A stretch of 42,972 nucleotides of DNA from an uncultured bacterium (GTDB lineage Bacteria > Verrucomicrobiota > Kiritimatiellia > RFP12 > CAIWXQ01). The notes under the pieces are model-generated. The model searched no databases. It saw nothing but the letters and a program-made list of their open reading frames with translations, and had not been told where the DNA came from. The number at the start of each line of letters is the position of its first letter. Position 1 is the first letter of the stretch. The DNA is taken from the NCBI GenBank assembly GCA_903861045.1, contig CAIOST010000294.1, forward strand, positions 1-42,972. Direction: 5' to 3'. Position numbers and translations under genes: made by a program. Positions 1 to 7,199 of this stretch are shown one piece after another.

Positions 1-67
1 CCAAGTCCCCGTTCTGCGAGAGTTAAAGCGCGAGGCGTCGAAATAACTCGAAAATATAGGCATAGGG

Positions 68-277
68 TCACTCATGAAAAGAAAGATTACCGTGTTTTCG
101 CGTCTCCGCTTGTTGCTGCTGGAGATTTCTTTCCACTTCGCCTACCTCGCGCCTCAAGTCCGCATCGGATGACAGCAACTCGGTTAACTTTCTGAGCTGG
201 CAACTAACGGCTACGCCCGTGCGGAGCCCCAGATTCGTCGCCACCTCTCGCAAACCTCGCACCGCTCCATCCGGCAC
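68..277 (-). CDS. possible small hypothetical protein
   Basis: A 69-residue frame opening with GTG and closed upstream by an in-frame stop about 15 bases before that GTG. The product is hydrophilic and helix-prone: its second half is rich in Glu, Arg and Gln with a heptad-like pattern (LRREVGEVERNLQQQQAE), suggesting a short coiled coil. I do not recognise a family. It lies alone at the window edge, divergent from the membrane protein at 409, with no convincing ribosome binding site. It may be a real small gene or a leftover of a longer one; the alternative is a chance frame in GC-rich DNA. Low confidence. Confidence 0.22.
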   Translation of the reverse strand: MPDGAVRGLREVATNLGLRTGVAVSCQLRKLTELLSSDADLRREVGEVERNLQQQQAETRKHGNLSFHE

Positions 278-408
278 GCACTGGGCCGCTCAACAGCAAC
301 CACCAACCAACCCTGCGCGGGAATCCAGTTGCAGTGCCATCGGAAACCGGTATGCTTGTTTCCTACGGGCCTTATGGTTACAGGAAGGAATCGGGTGTGG
401 CAAATCGG

Positions 409-1341
409 ATGAACTCGGGGTGGCAACGTCTCTCGCCGCTACCCATCACGCTATCGGCGTGGGTCTTGGGTGGCGTTTTTATCGTCTCGGCCGTCGCAAA
501 ACTCGCGGCGCTGGGGGCGGTCGAGCTGTATGTGGTGCAGCAGAACCTGCTGCCCTCCCGCGAACTGGCCGCGTACGCCGTACGCTTGCTGATCGCCGCG
601 GAGCTCGGCCTCGGGTTGTGCTGTCTGCAGCGGGCCTGGTGGCGGCGCTTCACGCTGCCGGCCATCGCAGGACTCCTGGCGCTCTTCAGTGTGTACCTGG
701 CCTATCTGGCTTTCTGGCGGCACGACAGCGGGTCCTGTCATTGCTTCGGCGAACTGCTGCGCATGTCGCCGCGGGCCGCGCTGCTCAAAAACTTGGCGCT
801 CCTCGGCCTGGTCCTCTACCTCTTCCGGCAAACCAAGGGGTGGCCGGCCGGCGCCTCGTATCTGCCCGCGGGCCTCATGGCCGCCAGCGTCCTGCTCGTC
901 TTCCTCGGCTCTCCCGTCCGCCAGATTGCGATCCATGCATCCGACGAAACCCAGCCGACGACGCCGAGCCGCTTCGCGGACTTCCGCGCCTTCCATGGGC
1001 AGACGGCTGACCTCACAACCGGGACGTGCCTGACGGCCTTCGTCAGTCTCGACTGCGAGCATTGTCGTGCCCTGGTCACCAGCCTCGCGGAAGCCGGCCG
1101 CCAGCAGGCGCTGCCGGCCACCTACCTGATCTGCCTGGGGGAGACCAACGCAGCCCCGGCCTTCTTCCAGGACACCGGTGCCGACTTCCCGTACCTTTGT
1201 GTCAAACCCGAGCAATTCTTCGCGTTCATTGCCGAGAAACCGCCGCGACTCTATCTGCTACAACGCGGCCAGCCTCGGGCCTTTTGGGACCACGAGCGCT
1301 TTGACCCGCAACAACTGCGCCCGTGGTGGCCTCGTGACTAA
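409..1341 (+). CDS. MauE/DoxX-like membrane protein fused to a thioredoxin-like domain
   Basis: A 310-residue protein. Residues about 10-175 form four to five hydrophobic segments of the MauE/DoxX type, a family linked to periplasmic disulfide and quinone redox chemistry. A cysteine pair lies in SCHCFGE (C110, C112), a position typical of these proteins. After another membrane segment, residues about 200-300 look like a thioredoxin fold with a CEHC motif (C216, C219) and a later cis-Pro-like PPRLYLL segment. Inference: a self-contained thiol-redox relay that passes electrons across the membrane to its own thioredoxin-like head. I chose the ATG at 409 because the first membrane span follows directly; an ATG at 334 would add 25 residues without membrane character. 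Downstream lies only a gene remnant, so no operon partner is visible. Confidence 0.75.
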   Translation: MNSGWQRLSPLPITLSAWVLGGVFIVSAVAKLAALGAVELYVVQQNLLPSRELAAYAVRLLIAAELGLGLCCLQRAWWRRFTLPAIAGLLALFSVYLAYLAFWRHDSGSCHCFGELLRMSPRAALLKNLALLGLVLYLFRQTKGWPAGASYLPAGLMAASVLLVFLGSPVRQIAIHASDETQPTTPSRFADFRAFHGQTADLTTGTCLTAFVSLDCEHCRALVTSLAEAGRQQALPATYLICLGETNAAPAFFQDTGADFPYLCVKPEQFFAFIAEKPPRLYLLQRGQPRAFWDHERFDPQQLRPWWPRD

Positions 1342-1380
1342 GCCAGCGCGGCGCGCCGGGAAGAAGGTGTTAGGTGTTAG

Positions 1381-1512
1381 GTGGAAGGCACCGCTGCGCA
1401 GCCGGACGATTTATTGAAGTGCGACGCCGTGGCTTTGGGATCTTACGATGCCTTCAGCTACATGGGCGGAGGACTGAAGGACTTCTTTGATCGTGCATTC
1501 TACCCGACGCAA
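1381..1512 (+). pseudogene. flavodoxin-family remnant
   Basis: A GTG-initiated frame whose first 43 codons read like the middle of a flavodoxin or NADPH-dependent FMN reductase. The phrase CDAVALGSYDAFSYMGGG followed by LKDFFDRAF corresponds to the flavin-binding loop (D-x-x-x-x-G-S-P-x-Y ... M-S-G-x-x-K-x-F-L-D-R) of that family. The N-terminal FMN phosphate-binding loop is absent and the sequence after about 1512 loses all resemblance. No usable start context exists. This is therefore a decayed or recombined fragment, not a functional gene. It sits between the MauE fusion and the HPr-like gene, in a stretch that otherwise holds no recognisable coding sequence up to 1762. Confidence 0.5.
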
Positions 1513-1762
1513 GGCCAAGCCACAGGCACAGCACCTCCTCTCTCTGTCTGGCCCTTGCAACCCATGCGCCGCCGCGACGCACCTTTGCGGCCGCAGACGC
1601 GCCAAGATGTCGCAGGCGCGCCTGGTCGCGGCCTCATTGACGAGGGAAATGGCGGGTGTCGGGGCAAAACCACACGGTTATTGGCTGCAATGGCAGTCGG
1701 CACCGTGTTTGGCATGCCGCGTGCGCAAAGCCTATGCGTCCCTAAACGGAAAAGGAGTCACA

Positions 1763-2047
1763 ATGGGCATGAAGCACGTGGAACGCATGTTCGTGGTATT
1801 GAGCGAGCGGGGGCTGACCTTGCTGTTTGCGTCCTTGTTGGCCAGGGAGATGGCCAAATTCAAGTCCGACATCGTGATCGGGCACGGCCGCATGGCCTAC
1901 CAGGCCAAACAGGTATTAGGCGTGCTCTCCATGGAAGTATCGCAAGGCGAGCGGTTCACCGTGGCGGCCCATGGGCCCGACGCCACCGCCGCGATGCGTG
2001 CGGTGCTGGCCTGGTCCCGCACTTGCGCCGCCGAGGTGACCGCGTAA
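1763..2047 (+). CDS. HPr-fold protein without phosphorylation sites
   Basis: A 94-residue protein starting at an ATG preceded by a good AAAGGAG ribosome binding site. It aligns over nearly its full length with HPr of the phosphotransferase system: the usual GIHARPA helix start reads GLTLLFA (residues 17-23), and the KSIMGV segment reads KQVLGV (residues 49-54), followed by the normal 'G-D/E-x-x-x-V-x-x-x-G-x-D-A' tail. Known of the family: His15 carries phosphate from enzyme I, and Ser46 is the HPr kinase target. Seen here: these positions are Thr19 and Gln50. Inference: it cannot act as a phosphocarrier and may be an HPr-fold regulator or binding protein, in the manner of Crh, which keeps Ser46 but lacks His15. 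No PTS genes are nearby. It converges on the downstream gene with a 48-bp gap. Confidence 0.65.
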   Translation: MGMKHVERMFVVLSERGLTLLFASLLAREMAKFKSDIVIGHGRMAYQAKQVLGVLSMEVSQGERFTVAAHGPDATAAMRAVLAWSRTCAAEVTA

Positions 2048-2095
2048 GGCGGAAGCTTTCCCGGCAGCAGGTGTAGCTCGCCCCATATAAGTGGC

Positions 2096-3358
2096 TCACA
2101 CGGGGTGAGAAACCGCCGACCTTTCTCCGGCCGGCCGAGCGGTCAACCGGGGCGGATGGTTCACTTCAAGAACGGTTTGGAACGCCTGCATAAACAGATC
2201 CGCGTTGACTATGTCACGCACGATGAACCCGAAGCTGCGATGGCGCTTAGGTGGCACCGCCAGATGGACGGTCGCCAGGCAACGATTGGTGAATTCGTGG
2301 CAATACAAGGCCGCGGGGCGATCGCGAAAGCTGAAGTTGTACCGGGTTCCCTGGCGTAATAGTGCCTGCGCTTCTTCCACAACCCGTTTCGCGTGGCCTG
2401 CGGCATACGGAGGCCGCAGCAGGACAAACCCGTCGCTGTCCTTGACGAAGTCAATCACGTCCATGCATTCGACGCCACCGGGCACCGCATGAATCACGGT
2501 CTGATCATCGATCACAATGCCGCTGTGCGTATAGCGGCCTGGAATGAACGGTCGGCTGAAATAGTACAAGTCGTTATGGCACAGGATGCAGCCGGGTTCC
2601 AACACACGCAATAACTGCCGAATATGTTCGGCACGCACCCGGGGGGGTTCGAAGGCGCAATAGCCCAGCCCGAACCACTGCAAGAACCGTGACCAAAAGC
2701 GGTAGCGTAGACTCTCGGCACGTTCCGGGGAAGGGACCGGCAGAGCCGTGATGGCGGCGATGGCGCGGTCGTGCGTGCCGGACAGCAGGATACAATAACT
2801 CACCGCGCCGCAGAGCGCGCACAGCATGTCGCGCTGGGCATCCCAAAAGTCGCCTTGCGTACCCAGGAACTGCGCCACGTCGGCCTGCGTAATCATGACC
2901 GCGGCCCATTCGATCAGCTCGAAGATGGCGCTGCCCCCGGTGCACAAGGTGATCACGAGCGCAATAATCACCCCGCGCGAGAGCGTGGTTGAGCGTAAAA
3001 AGATTTCGCGCAGGACCATCGCCGGCAGCAACCCCTGCATGAAATGCCCCACGCGATCGTAATGATTCCGGCCCAGATGCAAGGTTTCGCGCAGGGCGTT
3101 GAACCACGGCATCTGCGCATACGTGTAATGCGCCCCGACCATCATCATCACGAGGCCGGCCGCCAGGAAGAGGTAGGCCATGCGGGTAAAGACAAACATC
3201 GACCGGGTCAGGACCAGCAATGACAGAATCGCCACGACGGGAACAATCTCAAACACCCAGGGCCAGAAACTATACGGTTGAATCCCGCTGACCGCCGCAC
3301 CCGCGGCCAGACCCATCGCGTACCACCGGAACAAACGATCCTCGGCTAGTCGAATCAT
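2096..3358 (-). CDS. DUF2238-like membrane protein fused to YiiX-like permuted papain-fold domain
   Basis: A 420-residue protein. Residues about 10-200 contain five to six membrane spans and match the DUF2238 (YjdF) family in pattern, including NHYDRVGHF around residue 100 and FELIEWAAV. Residues about 235-385 resemble the circularly permuted NlpC/P60 (YiiX/YebB) superfamily: HSGIVIDD places the catalytic-type histidine at 278, and YCHEF places the cysteine at 353, the reversed His-before-Cys order expected of permuted members. The soluble domain therefore hangs from the membrane domain; its substrate (a lipid acyl or peptide amide) cannot be told. The ATG at 3358 was preferred because an AGAGG precedes it and the first span follows soon; ATGs at 3400 and 3439 are alternatives. 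It stands alone between the M24 peptidase and the convergent HPr-like gene. Confidence 0.7.
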   Translation of the reverse strand: MIRLAEDRLFRWYAMGLAAGAAVSGIQPYSFWPWVFEIVPVVAILSLLVLTRSMFVFTRMAYLFLAAGLVMMMVGAHYTYAQMPWFNALRETLHLGRNHYDRVGHFMQGLLPAMVLREIFLRSTTLSRGVIIALVITLCTGGSAIFELIEWAAVMITQADVAQFLGTQGDFWDAQRDMLCALCGAVSYCILLSGTHDRAIAAITALPVPSPERAESLRYRFWSRFLQWFGLGYCAFEPPRVRAEHIRQLLRVLEPGCILCHNDLYYFSRPFIPGRYTHSGIVIDDQTVIHAVPGGVECMDVIDFVKDSDGFVLLRPPYAAGHAKRVVEEAQALLRQGTRYNFSFRDRPAALYCHEFTNRCLATVHLAVPPKRHRSFGFIVRDIVNADLFMQAFQTVLEVNHPPRLTARPAGERSAVSHPV

Positions 3359-3569
3359 GCGCGCCTCTGCCTTCCCCGTCCTTTGCAAGAAATCGCCCAT
3401 CGGGGCGGCACCAGCCCACACGGGCCAAACGCATGCCAAACCAGGTCTGGCGTAGCCATGCGATGACGAAGAGCATGGCAGACGCGCGGAAGAACGTCAA
3501 GGCCACCACCCCGCTGAGAGGCGGACAGGGCCACGGCGCAGGCTGTGGACCGGAAACGGCAAGGGCGGC

Positions 3570-4700
3570 CTACAGCACCAGCAACTCCTTGGGCGTGCGG
3601 GTCAGTAGTTCGCAGCCGTGCCGGCGCAGCACCACCACATCCTCGATGCGCACGCCCCCCACGCCGGGGAGGTAGATCCCCGGCTCGATGGTGACCACCA
3701 TCCCCTCCGCCAGTCGTTCCTCCCCCTTGGGGCGCAACGACCCGGGATCATGCACCTGCAACCCCAGCCCATGTCCCAGCCCATGCCCAAAATAGCGTCC
3801 ATAGCCGGCCTTCTCGATCACCTGCCGCGCCAAGCGGTCGGCCGCATCGCCGCTGAGCCCCGCGCGCACGCCGGCAATGGCCCGCCGATTGGCGGCCAGC
3901 ACCACCTGGTAAATCTCGCGCAGCCGCGGGGAGGGGGGGCCGTAGAAGACCACGCGGGTCATGTCGGCGCAGTAGCCATCCACCTTCACGCCCATGTCGA
4001 GCAGCAGCCCCTGCCCGCGCCGCCACGGCCGCAAGGACGGGTGGTGATGGCAGTGCGAAGCGTGGGTCCCGATGGCGACAATCGTATCAAAGGACTCCCC
4101 CTGGCTGACGCGATCCATCTCGGCCCGCAGCAGCACGCGGATCGCCCACTCCGTCATGCCGGGTCGAATCTGTGGCAGAGCCGTGGCAAAGACCCGGTCA
4201 TTCATGGCAATGGCACGGCGTAGCGCAGCCAGCTCGCGCGGGCTCTTCACCTGCCGCAACCGGTTGAGGCTCTCCTGGCAGGAGGTCCACGCGGTCACCG
4301 CTGGCAGCGTCTGGTTCCGACTCGCCTGCGGCGCGCCGCCGGCTGTGCCATCCACGCCCACACGCCGCCAGTGCTGCCGCCGCGCCTGCGCCGCCAGCGG
4401 CTCATAGCGCGAAACACCGGCCACCAGGCGGGCACAGCGGGCAAACGGAATCGCCTGGCGCGCGGATTCAAGATACCGGAAGTCCGTCAGGAAGACCGGT
4501 TCGTCCGCGGCGCTGACGCACAAGACCCCGTTGGAAGCCTCAAACCCGGTAAGGTAATACCGGTTCACGGCATCCTCCACGAGCACCGCATCCAGCTTCT
4601 CCGTCACCAGCCGCCGCCGCAAACGCGCCAGGCGCGCCGTATATTCCGTCGCCGGGAAGGGGATGGTTGGGCGTGAATACGTCTTTTCAGTCATTTTCAT
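3570..4700 (-). CDS. M24 family Xaa-Pro peptidase
   Basis: A 376-residue protein of the aminopeptidase P / prolidase type: a creatinase-like N-terminal domain (about 1-145) and a pita-bread catalytic domain (about 150-376). The dinuclear metal ligands are visible: D235 and D246 in LLLDMGVKV...CADMTR, H310 in GLGHGLGLQVHD, and the glutamates of TIEPGIYLP and VRIEDVVV. It should cleave the bond before proline at the N-terminus of peptides in the cytoplasm. The start is the ATG at 4700, set by a GAGGAG eight bases upstream. It ends in TAG, at the usual C-terminal 'ELLVL' of the family. It follows tilS by 63 bp in the same direction and may be co-transcribed with apt and tilS. PepP-like and PepQ-like members cannot be separated here. 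Confidence 0.9.
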   Translation of the reverse strand: MKMTEKTYSRPTIPFPATEYTARLARLRRRLVTEKLDAVLVEDAVNRYYLTGFEASNGVLCVSAADEPVFLTDFRYLESARQAIPFARCARLVAGVSRYEPLAAQARRQHWRRVGVDGTAGGAPQASRNQTLPAVTAWTSCQESLNRLRQVKSPRELAALRRAIAMNDRVFATALPQIRPGMTEWAIRVLLRAEMDRVSQGESFDTIVAIGTHASHCHHHPSLRPWRRGQGLLLDMGVKVDGYCADMTRVVFYGPPSPRLREIYQVVLAANRRAIAGVRAGLSGDAADRLARQVIEKAGYGRYFGHGLGHGLGLQVHDPGSLRPKGEERLAEGMVVTIEPGIYLPGVGGVRIEDVVVLRRHGCELLTRTPKELLVL

Positions 4701-4763
4701 GCAAATAACTCCTCAAACTGGCTATGCCGTTAACGCAAGCTGCCATAACTTGACAACAAAATC

Positions 4764-6263
4764 TCACTCCCCCCCCACGGCTGCGGCGCAGGAACTGCTG
4801 ACAGGCACCATACTGACCCGCACGGCCGCGGCGTGCGGGGCGCGCACTGCGTAAGCGCGCGCCACCCGGTAGCCCGGCACCCAGATCACTTCGTCATCCA
4901 CCACCAGCACGGGCAGGCGCGCTCGTGCCGCGGCCGGTAGTTTGGCATCGACGAAGAGGTCCTGCAACGTCTTGGAGCCGGTCATGCCCAGCGGCGCGAT
5001 CCGGTCGCCGGGGCGACGGGTGCGCACCTGCACGGTCTTGCCACGCAAGGCTGCGGCATCCAGCGAGCAGACCGCCGGCAGCATGCCCACCACGCCACGC
5101 GACCGGACAATGCCACGCGACCGCGTGGCTACCACGTGTACACCGGCCACCACCACCGTGCCCGGCAGCGGCAGGTGTTGTGCCGGTCCGGCGTCTGCCG
5201 CATCACCCGCCTTCGCCGTCTGGCCGGGGCGCACCCAGTGTAGCAGACCATCAGCCGCCTGCACCCGTGCGCCACCGGGGAGCGACAGTTGCCACGCGGC
5301 GCGTGGCGCGGCCAGGTGGGCACCCAGCGCCTCGACCTCGGCCCACCCTGCGGCCGCGGCGCCACCCGCCTGCAGCAACCACTGGCGCAGCACCCGGCGT
5401 TGCAAGGCCATGGGCACGGCGGCGCTCCACCCCGCCGGCACGTGCAGCGCGGGCGGACCCTCCGCCGCTGGCAGCGTGATGCGCGCCAGTTCCTGCCTGG
5501 TCAGCGTCTCCAGCAGCGCATCCTCGTCACGCAAAATAGCGGCGGACTGCACCAGCATCGGGCGCAAGGCCGGCGTCCAGTGCTGTTCCAGCCAGGGGAG
5601 CACGACGCGGCGCACGCGGTTCCGCGGAATAGACTCATCACCATTGGAAGCATCTTCGCGCCACACCTGCCGCTGGCCGCGCAACCAGTCGCATAGCGCC
5701 TGATGCGTGCACGCCAGCAGCGGCCGCACATAGCACACACCAGCCACGGCATGCGCCGGGCGCAAGCCGGAGAGTCCGGTGGCGCCGCTCCCCCGCGCCA
5801 GGCGCAGCAGCAGCGTCTCCGCTACATCATCGGCCGTGTGGCCGGTGGCGATGGCATCCAGGCGCGCCGTGCGGGCCGCCGCGCGAAAGAACGCCTGCCG
5901 GGCATCACGGGCCGCCATCTCGACCGAAGGCCGTGCGACCGGCGCCGGCGCCCCCCCGGCCGGGGGGGCGGGCGGCACATCGGCACGCCCCAGTTGGCTG
6001 GCGACGCCGAGGCGTTGCGCGAGCCGCCCCACGAACCGGGCATCCGCCGCCGAGGCGGCGCCCCGCAATTGATGATCGAAATGCAACACCACCGGCTCGA
6101 CACCGGCCGAGCGGCAGAGCGGCAGCAGCAGGCGTAGCAGCGCCACGGAATCCGCACCGCCGGAGACGGCCAGCCCCAGCCGCCGCACGCCCCCCAGCAA
6201 GTGCTGGCGGACCACCCAGGCCGCCACGTGCGTTTCGAGGGAGTCTGGTGGCGGCCGCCGCAT
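4764..6263 (-). CDS. tilS: tRNA(Ile)-lysidine synthetase
   Basis: A 499-residue protein that adds lysine to C34 of the CAU-anticodon isoleucine tRNA, so that AUA is read as Ile. The ATP-binding PP-loop SGGADS is at residues 34-39, near the N-terminus as expected; the adjacent DHQLRG and the GHTADDVAETLLLRL motif complete the N-type ATPase. The C-terminal TilS domain is present (RRPGDRIAPLGMTGSKTLQD). An Ala/Pro-rich loop (about residues 98-110) is longer than usual. The ATG overlaps the apt stop codon by one base (TGATG), implying translational coupling. It is essential in most bacteria, and the gene looks intact. Confidence 0.95.
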   Translation of the reverse strand: MRRPPPDSLETHVAAWVVRQHLLGGVRRLGLAVSGGADSVALLRLLLPLCRSAGVEPVVLHFDHQLRGAASAADARFVGRLAQRLGVASQLGRADVPPAPPAGGAPAPVARPSVEMAARDARQAFFRAAARTARLDAIATGHTADDVAETLLLRLARGSGATGLSGLRPAHAVAGVCYVRPLLACTHQALCDWLRGQRQVWREDASNGDESIPRNRVRRVVLPWLEQHWTPALRPMLVQSAAILRDEDALLETLTRQELARITLPAAEGPPALHVPAGWSAAVPMALQRRVLRQWLLQAGGAAAAGWAEVEALGAHLAAPRAAWQLSLPGGARVQAADGLLHWVRPGQTAKAGDAADAGPAQHLPLPGTVVVAGVHVVATRSRGIVRSRGVVGMLPAVCSLDAAALRGKTVQVRTRRPGDRIAPLGMTGSKTLQDLFVDAKLPAAARARLPVLVVDDEVIWVPGYRVARAYAVRAPHAAAVRVSMVPVSSSCAAAVGGE

Positions 6264-6784
6264 CAGGCCACCGCAATGGCCGCAAAGACCGGATAGCCGG
6301 CCAGCTTCTGCCGCCCCGGCAGAAACGTCAGTTCAATCAGAAAGTCCAGCCCCACCACCACGCCGCCGGCGCGTTCCACCAGACGCGCCGCCGCCGCGGC
6401 CGTACCGCCGGTGGCCAGCAGGTCGTCGAGGATCAACACCTTTTCGCCAGGGGTAAAGGCATCCACGTGCACAGAAATGGTATTGCTACCATATTCCAAG
6501 TCGTAGCTCTCGTCATAGGTCTGGAAGGGGAGCTTCCCCTTTTTGCGGATCGGCACAAACCCCACATCGAGGCGCTGAGCCACGGCACCGCCGAAGATAA
6601 AACCGCGAGCATCAATGGCCGCCACCTTCCCCAGCCCTTGCCCCTGATGCCGGGCGACAAAGATCTCCACCGCTTCGCGGAACAGCTCCGGCTGGCCCAG
6701 GATCGGCGTGATATCCTTGAACATAATACCGGGCTTAGGGAAATCCGGGACATCGCGAATGGCAGCCGACAGACGAGCGCTCAT
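6263..6784 (-). CDS. apt: adenine phosphoribosyltransferase
   Basis: A 173-residue purine-salvage enzyme that converts adenine and PRPP to AMP and pyrophosphate in the cytosol. The PRPP-binding signature VLILDDLLATGGT lies at residues 117-129, and the family start 'IRDVPDFPKPGIMFKDITP' and 'AIDARGFIFG' are intact. Length is normal. The ATG at 6784 has a GGAGG eight bases upstream. It is the first gene of the leftward run apt-tilS-peptidase. The 415-bp gap to the divergent histidine kinase must hold its promoter, which I could not place with confidence. Confidence 0.96.
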   Translation of the reverse strand: MSARLSAAIRDVPDFPKPGIMFKDITPILGQPELFREAVEIFVARHQGQGLGKVAAIDARGFIFGGAVAQRLDVGFVPIRKKGKLPFQTYDESYDLEYGSNTISVHVDAFTPGEKVLILDDLLATGGTAAAAARLVERAGGVVVGLDFLIELTFLPGRQKLAGYPVFAAIAVA

Positions 6785-7073
6785 AAAGAAATCCTCCCGA
6801 TAGGGAACAAAGGCGACATAATAACCGAAAGCCGGCCGAAGACAATAGCCGGTAGCGCGCGGACAACCGTGGGGTGCGATTCTGGTTCGTCGACCTCGCT
6901 TGTATTCACCCTACCCGCTGCGCGGGAGACACGGCGGCACGGAACTGGCGTAGCATGGCAAATCCGGCCACAGTCGAAGAAGCGTGATGGCAGAGAGTGG
7001 CGTGCCGTGTTGGTTGGCTGAGGGTTTGCCACGGGCAGGAACGGCGCAGACCATTCAACCTGGCCAACTTTTA

Positions 7074-7104
7074 TTGACAAATGCGCGTGAGTATGGCTTT
7101 ATGT
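7074..7104 (+). promoter_or_regulatory. candidate sigma70 promoter for the hybrid histidine kinase
   Basis: A perfect TTGACA (7074-7079) is followed after 18-19 bases by an AT-rich TTTATGT (7098-7104) that could serve as a weak -10. It lies about 95 bases before the kinase start. The rest of the 415-bp divergent gap between apt and the kinase (6785-7199) shows no gene or clear repeat. Confidence 0.35.
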
Positions 7105-7199
7105 ATTCGGATTCGTTGCCTTTGCTGCAGGCCTGCCAGCCGCAGGCGCTACCGCGGCAAAGCTGATGGCAAACGGGTAATGCTTTGACAGGAGCGGGC

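Noticed and set aside
7185-7199. TTG start for the hybrid kinase
   Set aside because: The ATG at 7200 has a well-spaced GGAG, whereas the TTG overlaps that ribosome binding site.
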